DNA from: Bordetella parapertussis
GTDB taxonomy: Bacteria; Pseudomonadota; Gammaproteobacteria; Burkholderiales; SG8-41
Length of the DNA: 64,000 nt
Reading direction: 5' to 3'
Assembly (NCBI GenBank): GCA_945901405.1
Contig: CAMDLH010000002.1
Span: 1 to 64,000 of the forward strand
Shown here: one piece after another, positions 8,846 to 15,068 of the stretch
How the letters are laid out: every line of letters begins with the position of its first letter
Position numbering within the stretch: the first letter of the stretch is position 1
Translations under genes and position numbers: made by a program
The notes under the pieces: generated by a model
Databases searched by the model: none
What the model saw: only the letters and a program-made list of their open reading frames with translations
What the model was told of the DNA's origin: nothing

Positions 8846-8886
8846 TATCAGACTACGCTAATATAAACAGTTTCTAATATTTGAGC
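8846..8886. promoter_or_regulatory. Divergent promoter region between radical SAM gene and tusA
   Basis: AT-rich intergenic stretch in a GC-rich context, lying between divergent genes. TTCTAATAT at 8872-8880 is the reverse complement of the ATATTAGAA upstream of dsrE (2802-2810); GCTAATATAAA at 8858-8868 is a partial second half. A shared repressor of ArsR/sHdrR type would explain this; that is inference. Confidence 0.4.
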
Positions 8887-8926
8887 GGGTCAACTCCATG
8901 ACCGCTTGAAGTTTACTGGATAGCAC

Positions 8927-9154
8927 ATGCCGAACGTTTTCGTGGATGCAAAAGGACTGAATTGCCCGCTGCCGATACTGCGCACCAAGAAGGCCATGCA
9001 GGGCATCGAAGTGGGCGAATTGCTGGATGTTTATGCCACCGACCCCGGCTCGGTGAAGGACTTCGCGGCATTTTGCCGCTCGACCGGCAATGAATTGATG
9101 TCCTCCGCGCAAGAGGGCAACGTATTCAAATTTACGATCAAGCGCATTCGGTAG
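8927..9154 (+). CDS. tusA: TusA sulfur carrier protein
   Basis: 75 residues, the family's normal size. The CPxP motif (GLNCPLPILRTKKAM) has the persulfide cysteine at position 13, followed by the GELLDVYATDPGS strand. TusA is a cytoplasmic sulfane-sulfur carrier; in sulfur oxidisers it passes sulfur between rhodanese, DsrE proteins and the Hdr-like complex. It is transcribed away from the lipoyl-assembly operon and is followed 9 bp later by a truncated dsrE2, the normal tusA-dsrE2 partnership. Confidence 0.95.
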   Translation: MPNVFVDAKGLNCPLPILRTKKAMQGIEVGELLDVYATDPGSVKDFAAFCRSTGNELMSSAQEGNVFKFTIKRIR

Positions 9155-9163
9155 CACAGCGGA

Positions 9164-9325
9164 TTGGATACCAACATCGACACCGCGCAACTCGACGATC
9201 TGATCAAGCGCAGGCTCGACGAAATCCTGCCGGCAATGATCGAGGAAAAACTCGCGCAATTGCGCGGGAACAAGCCCGGCTCGATGACCATCATCGCCAC
9301 CAAGGGCACGCTCGATTGGGCCTAC
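9164..9325 (+). pseudogene. dsrE2 remnant, truncated after the first strand
   Basis: Starting at a TTG 9 bp after tusA, the frame encodes a helical leader (DTAQLDDLIKRRLDEILPAM) and MTIIATKGTLDWAY, the signature start of DsrE2-type membrane-associated sulfur transferases. Those normally continue with PP and a hydrophobic helix to about 160 residues. Here the similarity stops at the tyrosine and no frame continues it; the open frame runs to about residue 101 with unrelated arginine-rich sequence. The break lies about 190 bp before the first possible integron cassette boundary. Confidence 0.65.
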
Positions 9326-9515
9326 CGTGCGGTGCTGGCGGTTGCAATCCGGGGCGCCTGCGCAGAAACACGCCCCAATCGGGCAATTCAGCGCGCCGAC
9401 AGCCATCGCGCCTCCCAATGTGCGCGCCAATACGTCAGGATATGTGCCACAATTTACTTCATCGGGTAGGCGACGAAAACAAATCCCCTATCGCAACGAC
9501 CGCGCAGGCGGTTTA

Positions 9516-9598
9516 GTCCAACAAGGTTTATCTGTCGCGGAGGGGATCTTGGTTAACATCGGCTTGATCTCGCGACAGATAAACGCTATTCGTTTTAG
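9516..9598 (+). repeat. Possible divergent attC site or attC-like hairpin
   Basis: A perfect 14-bp inverted repeat (9526-9539 and 9571-9584) encloses a 31-bp loop. On its left is GTCCAAC (9516-9522), fitting the attC R'' consensus RYYYAAC; on its right is GTTTTAGGC (9592-9600), like the GTTAGGC of the next attC with two extra T. It would form the left boundary of the phosphatase cassette. The right box does not fit the consensus exactly. Confidence 0.4.
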
Positions 9599-9627
9599 GC
9601 CGCGCAAATAATCTACGGAGGAACTCC

Positions 9628-10161
9628 ATGCTCAAGAAGCTACTGTTCGCGTTCATGCTGTCGCAAGCACTTTATGCAACTGCTCAGCCGACTCAGGTCT
9701 TTGTAGTTCGTCACGCCGAGCGTGCTGCGGAACCCAAGGACGATCCAGCACTTTCGCCGGAAGGCGCGGCACGTGCGGAGTTACTTGCCGAGACACTGGC
9801 TGCTGCGAACGTGCGAACGATCATCACCACGCACTACCGGCGGACGCAGGAAACAGCAGCACCTCTTGCAAAGAAGTTGGGAATCACTCCAACGGTCATT
9901 GCCAATCGACCAGGTGAACTGCCTGCCCACATCACAGAGGTTGTCGCCGAAGCTCGTAAGGCATCCGGTGTCGTCCTCGTGGTTGGCCACAGCAACACCG
10001 TTGCCGGCATCATCGCCGGCCTGTCGAGCAGCAAGCCCGCGCAGCTATGCGAGACGACTTACGCAAACATCTTTATCGCTACACCTGCTGCACCAGCGCT
10101 GCCCGCCACCCAGATCAAATTTGGGAAACTAGACGTCGCGCCTACCGCGGGCTGCCAGTAG
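9628..10161 (+). CDS. Secreted histidine phosphatase family protein (gene cassette)
   Basis: 177 residues. A signal peptide (MLKKLLFAFMLSQALYATAQ) precedes VFVVRHAERA, the RHG-type phosphohistidine motif (RHAE variant), TTHYRRTQETAAPLA with the second arginine, and VVGHSN with the second histidine. It is a small branch-2-like phosphoglycerate mutase/SixA-type phosphatase, probably periplasmic. A strong Shine-Dalgarno (CGGAGGAACTCC) precedes the ATG. It stands alone and is followed after 5 bp by an attC site, so it is a mobile integron cassette. Substrate unknown. Confidence 0.85.
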   Translation: MLKKLLFAFMLSQALYATAQPTQVFVVRHAERAAEPKDDPALSPEGAARAELLAETLAAANVRTIITTHYRRTQETAAPLAKKLGITPTVIANRPGELPAHITEVVAEARKASGVVLVVGHSNTVAGIIAGLSSSKPAQLCETTYANIFIATPAAPALPATQIKFGKLDVAPTAGCQ

Positions 10162-10166
10162 GCTCG

Positions 10167-10243
10167 GCCTAACCCATGGCGTTCGAACTGACGCGGTTCA
10201 GCGCTACTGCGCTTCACGGCGCAGCTCAACGCCGGCGTTAGGC
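10167..10243 (+). repeat. attC recombination site 1
   Basis: R'' GCCTAAC (10167-10173) and R' GTTAGGC (10237-10243) are exact complements 77 bp apart. Inside them GGCGTT (10178-10183) and AACGCC (10228-10233) form the L''/L' pair. This is the standard imperfect-palindrome layout of an integron attC site, lying just after the phosphatase stop codon. Confidence 0.85.
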
Positions 10244-10274
10244 CTCGCCCCGCCACCCTGATGACAAAGGGCAC

Positions 10275-10577
10275 ATGTTCGCTTATCATAGCGACATGAA
10301 GACGTACCGCTGGAACGAGATCAAGAACGAACAACTGAAGCGATCACGAGGCATCTCGTTCGAAGACATCGTTCTTGCACTGGAAGCCGGAGGGCTTCTC
10401 GAAATCGTGAACCATCCGAATCCCAAGCGATATCCAAAGCAGAAAGTATTCGTAATCGCCTTGGCGGAGTATGTGTACCTTGTGCCGCACATGGAAGAGT
10501 CTGAATACGTGTTTCTGAAGACAATTATCCCAAGCCGCAAGGCGATGCGAGACTACGGAGAGAAAGGCAGGATATGA
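10275..10577 (+). CDS. BrnT/RelE-like toxin of a toxin-antitoxin cassette
   Basis: 100 residues. After a short leader the sequence runs MKTYRWNEIKNEQLKRSRG, SFEDIVLALEAGG, KVFVIALAEYVYLVP and FLKTIIPSRKAMRDY, the pattern of small BrnT/COG2929-like RNase toxins. Two ATGs are possible (10275 with an AAAGGG ahead of it, and 10296, the family's usual start). The stop overlaps the antitoxin ATG (ATGA). Toxin before antitoxin is the BrnTA order. The pair forms one cassette between two attC sites. Confidence 0.75.
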   Translation: MFAYHSDMKTYRWNEIKNEQLKRSRGISFEDIVLALEAGGLLEIVNHPNPKRYPKQKVFVIALAEYVYLVPHMEESEYVFLKTIIPSRKAMRDYGEKGRI

Positions 10578-10897
10578 ACGGATTAGATAGGTACGAAAGG
10601 CAGGTTCTGTCAGCATACGAGAGCGGAAAACTCAAGCCAGCGGTGACATCTGAGGCCTCACTGCGTCGGTATCGAGAATACGCACGCGCCACGCTGACGA
10701 AGAATCGGCGTGTGAATATCCGCGTTTCCACGCAGGATGTCTCAGATATCCAGGCCCGAGCGGTGGAGGAAGGAATGCCGTATCAGACTCTTATGGCGAG
10801 CGTTCTGCACAAATTCGCTACCGGCCGGCTTGTGGAGAAAGGGTCGAGTCTAACTTCTCGTTCAAGACGGACGGCGCGCAAGCGCGCCGCCGCTTAA
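10574..10897 (+). CDS. CopG/BrnA-like antitoxin
   Basis: 107 residues. The core NRRVNIRVSTQDVSDIQARA with EEGMPYQTLMASVLHKFATGRL is the ribbon-helix-helix plus helix typical of CopG-type antitoxins paired with BrnT-like toxins. The usual family end is near the TGRL. Here about 20 further residues (rich in S, R, K, A) are encoded by the attC site itself, because the stop codon lies inside it. Translation is coupled to the toxin gene. Confidence 0.78.
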   Translation: MNGLDRYERQVLSAYESGKLKPAVTSEASLRRYREYARATLTKNRRVNIRVSTQDVSDIQARAVEEGMPYQTLMASVLHKFATGRLVEKGSSLTSRSRRTARKRAAA

Positions 10898-10910
10898 CGC
10901 AACGTTGGGC
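10848..10910 (+). repeat. attC recombination site 2
   Basis: R'' GTCTAAC (10848-10854) and R' GTTGGGC (10904-10910), 63 bp in all. The internal GTTCAAG (L'' side) and CTTAACGCAAC (L' side), with a GC-rich palindromic core GGCGCGCAAGCGCGCC, closely resemble the aadA1-type attC architecture. The antitoxin gene reads into it. Confidence 0.87.
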
Positions 10911-11326
10911 GTCACAATTCCACTCTCTCATGGTCCGCATAGTTCGCGTCAATGACCTCTGATCAACTAGGCCGTCCAAGGCTGTAACATTTACAAGTCC
11001 TGCGGCCCGCCAGGCAGCTGAATCGCAGGCGAAAGAACATGTTCGTTCTACATATGGGGTCAACCCAGACCTTCCCGGTTGGCGTGGGCTTGTACTTATG
11101 GAAATGAAACGTATTCTTCGTGAAGATGTTGGCTAACCACCCGCTGCAGGCTACGTGCTGGCGCGGCCCTCTTGATTTCAGCCGGCAGGCTCTGGCGCGC
11201 GAATGAGCGAAAACGTTGAAGGTCTGTTGAGCATCGGGAGCTCGTGTTCAAGTTTTTGAAACCAGCCACCTGCAGCAGAAATCTTGAATTTTGGAGCGCG
11301 GACGTTCGACGGGCCGCTTCCTTGCA

Positions 11327-11373
11327 CATTGCAGCCGTTGGTGGTTCAGGACTCCAATTTCCGCAAAGGCCGA
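11327..11373 (+). repeat. 47-bp direct repeat, copy 1
   Basis: Matches copy 2 (11536-11582) at 46 of 47 positions, 209 bp apart. It begins CATTGCAGCCGTTGG and ends GCAAAGGCCGA. A shorter partial match (CATTCCAGCCGTT) follows at about 11624. No coding role seen. Confidence 0.85.
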
Positions 11374-11535
11374 CAAGTTGTCATTGAGTGACTTGGTTAG
11401 ACGACCGCTCCAATCTGATACCTGCCTTTGAACCTCGGATTGCTCGAACGGCAGCAGTGGGTCGGGTGCTGACATAGCCTGATGCAGCAAGCGGCCGTTC
11501 GGTCCAACTTTCTCACCGACGTCTGCTGATCTGCG

Positions 11536-11582
11536 CATTGCAGCCGTTGGCGGTTCAGGACTCCAATTTCCGCAAAGGCCGA
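11536..11582 (+). repeat. 47-bp direct repeat, copy 2
   Basis: Second copy of the 11327-11373 unit with one C/T difference. Both lie in the gene-poor stretch after the last clear attC site. Confidence 0.85.
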
Positions 11583-12987
11583 ATTGCTGTCTGTGAGGGG
11601 CCGCGCCGAGCGTCTTCTTCACTCACATTCCAGCCGTTAAACCACGAAGGATGTGAATGACGGCAGTGGTTCGAAAGGAACCATCCAGAATTTCCGTTTA
11701 CTGTCATTGAGCATTTTTTTCCCAAGCGCTCACCCATTTTTTCCACAAGTTGACGTTCAAACTAGCCAGGCTACTCGGCAGTTGTTTCTGGAAGTTTGGC
11801 CGACTTGACATCTTCATGGCGCAGCCATTCTGATTCCCACCGATGCTGACGCCCATCCCGAGCCGCGGGCTTAGTGGGACTGTTCGCAGTGCGAACAGTC
11901 TTGTGGCGGATAAACTTACGAAAATAAATTCCCGTCGAACTAACTTAACCCAAGCGACATATTTCGTTGAAACTTTTTTCCTGGCGCAAAGTCAAAACGC
12001 AAAATTCGAGGAGGATTGTTTTGTCTTCTCGCACACCCAGCGGATTACAAAGTAGTTCTTTGGACGTCACTGGACAGCACCGGATTATCCGCCGGCTGAG
12101 TCAGCCCGTTTGATGCGCGTTAAGCATCACCTTGCTCGCAAGAGCGCCCGAAACTGGATCGTTTCCTGAGAGCCGGTGGCCGCAAGGCTTGGAGATAGTT
12201 TTACAGTTGGAAGTCACTGGGTCGTGGATTAGCACAGGTGGCAGGTAGCACGTAGCATGTAATGCGATTCATTCGCCTGGTTATTTCGAAGTATGTGAAT
12301 TACGTTATTCAGTCATACCTGCATGGTGTTTTGCGTATGCGGGCACTACGTAAATTTCGAAGTCCACCCGTATGTATTTTGTGCGGGCACCGTAACCCCC
12401 GCTTAGTACCACGTTAGCGGCATCCCCTTCGCACCCTGCGCCAGCCAATGGACGGAGCCGATCGCGTTTGATCGTCCGTTCACTGCGCCAGAGTGCTACG
12501 TCAAGTTGCGCCAGCCCCCTGGGCCAGCGCGTCGTAACTAGACAGCGCCAGCTGCTAGTGACGACGCGCGATTTCTCTGCGTCATCAAGCATTTAAGTAG
12601 TGGTTTTTGTAATGACAGCCAGTAGTGATGAGCCGTTCTGGCCCATCGCCTTGTTGGAACCGTGCAATGCGGTTCGTCCCTGCCCTCCTATGGGCGTCTA
12701 GTACCGCGCCTCTCCGGCGCAACCCGTGAGTCCGGGTAATGACTCAAGCGATGGTCAGCATCTCCAACAGGAGGCGCCATCGAGGCCAATGCCGTGTCGG
12801 GCAGGCCAGCAGCAAAAACAACGACACAAACCGGGCGTGGTGTCCCGAGGTCCCTCGTAGCGCTCTCATGCTCAGGCATGGAAGACGGACAGTAACACTG
12901 ACCAGAAATGCAGCACACACCAGCGGTAAAGAATTTAACGAATTAATGAATTAACGAATGAGGAAACACTATGAAACAAGGTATGAC

Positions 12988-13097
12988 GACTGCACACCGA
13001 CTGCGCCTGGACTGCAATCCGACTGCATTCGGACTGCACTTTGACTGCACAAAGACTGCAATCAGGCTGCACTCTGACCGCAGTCCGATTGCGGATT
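12988..13097 (+). repeat. Ten-unit 11-bp tandem repeat (GACTGCAnnnn)
   Basis: Ten consecutive 11-bp units, each starting GACTGC or a one- to two-base variant (GGCTGC, GACCGC, GATTGC) and ending in four or five variable bases. The right-most units are the most diverged. The array ends 3 bp before the stop codon of the minus-strand hypothetical gene at 13101, so it lies immediately downstream of that gene. Confidence 0.9.
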
Positions 13098-13100
13098 GCG

Positions 13101-13328
13101 CTACCGATGCACAGTCGCGTCCAGCGCCAACGCTTCGCCTGCGGCTGTCTGCAACGTGCCGTAACTGGCGAGTTCTTCAAAGTCGCCTTCTGCGTCGCGC
13201 TCAAGTACCGCGACAACGACGAAGGCTGTGCGTCCGTGCTCGTCCGGTGGCGTCTCGAATACTGCGACGTAATCGCCGTGCAGATGGTCAGTCCAGTGCT
13301 CCACTTCTGAAAGGCTGTATTTGCGCAT
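13101..13328 (-). CDS. Hypothetical small acidic protein
   Basis: 75 residues, starting MRKYSLSEVEHWTDHLHGDY and continuing with VFETPPDEHGRTAFVVVAVL, ERDAEGDFEELASYGTLQ. The alternating hydrophobic/acidic pattern and sensible composition look like a folded protein, unlike the overlapping frames. The frame extends upstream to 13781 on the minus strand, but that part is antisense to the integrase. No family recognised. The 11-bp repeat array starts right after its stop codon. Confidence 0.5.
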   Translation of the reverse strand: MRKYSLSEVEHWTDHLHGDYVAVFETPPDEHGRTAFVVVAVLERDAEGDFEELASYGTLQTAAGEALALDATVHR

Positions 13329-13349
13329 GATCGTTCCTGATAACGGCGG

Positions 13350-13466
13350 GCCATCCCGCTTCGCCTTCGGTGCGCGCGGGCGGCGCCAGGACCGTGACAG
13401 CACGCGGTATCGCTGGCGCGGTCCTGGCGTAGTTGCCGCGTTTTGGCGCGCGGTAGGCGGGATGGC
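13350..13466. repeat. Nested inverted repeats upstream of the integrase
   Basis: Two perfect inverted repeats, one within the other: an outer 10-bp pair (GCCATCCCGC at 13350-13359; complement at 13457-13466) and an inner 11-bp pair (CGCCAGGACCG at 13384-13394; complement at 13419-13429). The whole lies in the 290-bp gap between the hypothetical gene and the integrase. Possible recombinase arm sites, an operator or a structured RNA. Confidence 0.6.
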
Positions 13467-13619
13467 TCGTCCGTTTGGAGGCTTGCTTAAATCGTGGCGT
13501 AGAAGAACGAACATGAGAACCGCGATGGAAACCCGCTCATTTTTGCGGAGGGATGTCGCACATTTTTTATTGACGCACACCAAAATCGATTCACGTGAAA
13601 TCTGGAATTGAGGAAACCC

Positions 13620-14486
13620 ATGAGAGACCTGAACTACGAATTGAAGCAACTGTGCCAGCGTAACCACGATGGCAGCTACGCCACCCGGCATGCGCGGGAA
13701 GCCATCCTGACCCAGATCGCCAATCAGCTGGTTGAACTGGGATTCAAGGACATGAAGGCGACGAGCCTTAAGCCCAAGCACGTGACGGGGCTGGTGGAAC
13801 TGTGGAAGTCACAATCCCTGTCCGCCGGGACCATCAAGAACCGCATGACGGAGCTGCGCTGGTGGGCGGAGAAGGTGAACAAGCGCAATGTCATGGCGCG
13901 CGACAACGAGCACTACGGCATCGCCAGGCGTCAGTACGTCACCAACCTCGACAAGTCGAGAACACTGACCAGTGGCGACCTCGCCAAGGTTACCGATGCC
14001 TATACCCAGCTCTCCCTGAAGCTGCAGGCGGCGTTTGGGCTGCGCCTGGAGGAGTCCATCAAGATTCGTCCCGAATGGGCCGACCGTGGCGACCGGCTCG
14101 CACTCAAGGATAGCTGGACCAAGGGTGGGCGAGCGCGCGAAATCCCGATCCTGAGTGAACGGCAGCGGGCAGTATTGGAAGAAGCCAAACAATTCGCCGG
14201 CAAAGGAAGCCTCATTCCAGCCGACAAGTCCTACAAAGAGCAGATGAATCGCTTCAAGGCGCAGTGCCAGGCCGCAGGAATCTTTCATGTGCATGGACAC
14301 CGTCATCACTATGCGCAGGAGCGGTACCGCGAATTGACCGGCTGGCTGTGTCCGGCACAAGGCGGGCCGAAGTCAAAAGAGCTGACGCTAGACCAGAAGG
14401 GACTGGATCACAAGGCGCGGCTGACCATCAGTAACGAGCTCGGGCATGGGCGCCGGAATATCGTATCGGTCTACTGCGGAAAATAA
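13620..14486 (+). CDS. Tyrosine integrase (Integrase_1 type)
   Basis: 288 residues from the ATG at 13620, which has GAGGAAACCC directly before it. Catalytic residues of tyrosine recombinases are visible in order: arginine in FGLRLEESIKI, lysine in WTKGGRAREIPI, HxxR in HVHGHRHHYAQ, LGH near the end and the nucleophile tyrosine in VSVYCGK. It resembles the integrases of integrative elements with an N-terminal SAM-like domain, not an integron IntI. It lies 430 bp from tRNA-Lys, a common integration target. Confidence 0.85.
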   Translation: MRDLNYELKQLCQRNHDGSYATRHAREAILTQIANQLVELGFKDMKATSLKPKHVTGLVELWKSQSLSAGTIKNRMTELRWWAEKVNKRNVMARDNEHYGIARRQYVTNLDKSRTLTSGDLAKVTDAYTQLSLKLQAAFGLRLEESIKIRPEWADRGDRLALKDSWTKGGRAREIPILSERQRAVLEEAKQFAGKGSLIPADKSYKEQMNRFKAQCQAAGIFHVHGHRHHYAQERYRELTGWLCPAQGGPKSKELTLDQKGLDHKARLTISNELGHGRRNIVSVYCGK

Positions 14487-14875
14487 AAAGTCGGACTGCC
14501 AAAAAAATCGCCGCGTGAATTTGTAAACCCCCTTTACAGACAAAGTCGATGCAATACCCTGATCACGTCTACGCATCGCTCCACCGACGCCATAAATCTG
14601 CCATCACCATGGTGGGGGACTGTGCACGTCCATGACTCGTCCTGTGAGCGGTTGGTTCACAAGTTCTTGGATATGCGGTCTCGGCATTCCTTTCTTTCTA
14701 GAACCCGTTGCATGGGCGTTTGCGCAGTTGCTCGACCAATTTTCTACCGATTAAATGCTGGAAGCGGGACACCAATGCCGGACTTGGTGAGTCAACCATA
14801 ACGACACCGCGCTGAACGGAATGCGTAAGTACATACGGGGACTAGTTCGGGGACTAACCTAACATCCCTCAAATG
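14487..14875. other. Intergenic stretch between integrase and tRNA-Lys
   Basis: About 390 bp with no supportable gene. This would be the place for an attachment core next to the tRNA 3' end; I could not find a second copy of the tRNA 3' end elsewhere in the window. Confidence 0.4.
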
Positions 14876-14901
14876 AAAAGAGGCTACGTTTTCGCGTAAC
14901 C
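14876..14901 (-). terminator. Intrinsic terminator after tRNA-Lys
   Basis: Read on the minus strand: GGTTACG, a CGAAAA loop, CGTAGCC, then TCTTTTC. A 7-bp stem with one G-T pair followed by a T-rich tract, 13 bp after the tRNA 3' end. Confidence 0.6.
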
Positions 14902-14913
14902 CCTTGATTGTAT

Positions 14914-14989
14914 TGGTAGGCGGTGGGAGGATCGAACTCCCGACCAACGGATTAAAAGTCCGCTGCTCTACCGGCTGAGCTAACCGCCC
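14914..14989 (-). tRNA. tRNA-Lys (TTT anticodon)
   Basis: 76 nt on the minus strand, starting GGGCGGTTAGCTCAG and ending with an encoded CCA. The acceptor stem GGGCGGT/ACCGCCT pairs with one G-U. The anticodon loop ACTTTTAA gives anticodon TTT, and the T-arm reads GGGAGTTCGATCCTCCC. The integrase gene lies on its 3' side. Confidence 0.95.
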
Positions 14990-15068
14990 TTCAAAAAGGG
15001 GCGAATTTTACCGCGCGGGCTGGGGTGGGTCAACAAAAGTTTCCCGAAAACCTTTTCTTTGCGTGCGT

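Larger units (their letters stand above)
10911..12987. other. Gene-poor stretch with repeats
   Basis: About 2.1 kb in which I find no supportable gene. Frames are short and none shows a recognisable domain. It contains the 47-bp direct repeat listed separately and a minus-strand reading near 12315-12330 resembling the widespread intergenic VPAYAGMT-type repeat. No further attC site is evident, although isolated GTTRRRY boxes occur at 11395, 11632 and 12119. It may be decayed cassettes. Confidence 0.5.

Noticed and set aside
8858..9430. 190-residue minus-strand frame over tusA and dsrE2
   Set aside because: It is antisense to the unmistakable CPxP TusA frame and the DsrE2 start, and shows no family features.
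11395..12125. Further attC sites at isolated GTTRRRY boxes
   Set aside because: GTTAGAC (11395), GTTAAAC (11632) and GTTAAGC (12119) have no matching RYYYAAC box and internal arms within 150 bp.
12305..12592. 95-residue minus-strand protein
   Set aside because: Its end reads like the widespread VPAYAGMT-type intergenic repeat translation and the rest is low-complexity R/L/A sequence without a start signal.
12988..13097. CRISPR-like array
   Set aside because: Units are 11 bp with no spacers of constant size, and no cas genes are in the window; it is a simple tandem repeat.
13620..14486. Integron integrase for the attC sites
   Set aside because: The protein resembles integrative-element integrases; I see no IntI-specific extra segment, it is 2.7 kb from the last attC, and no attI is visible.
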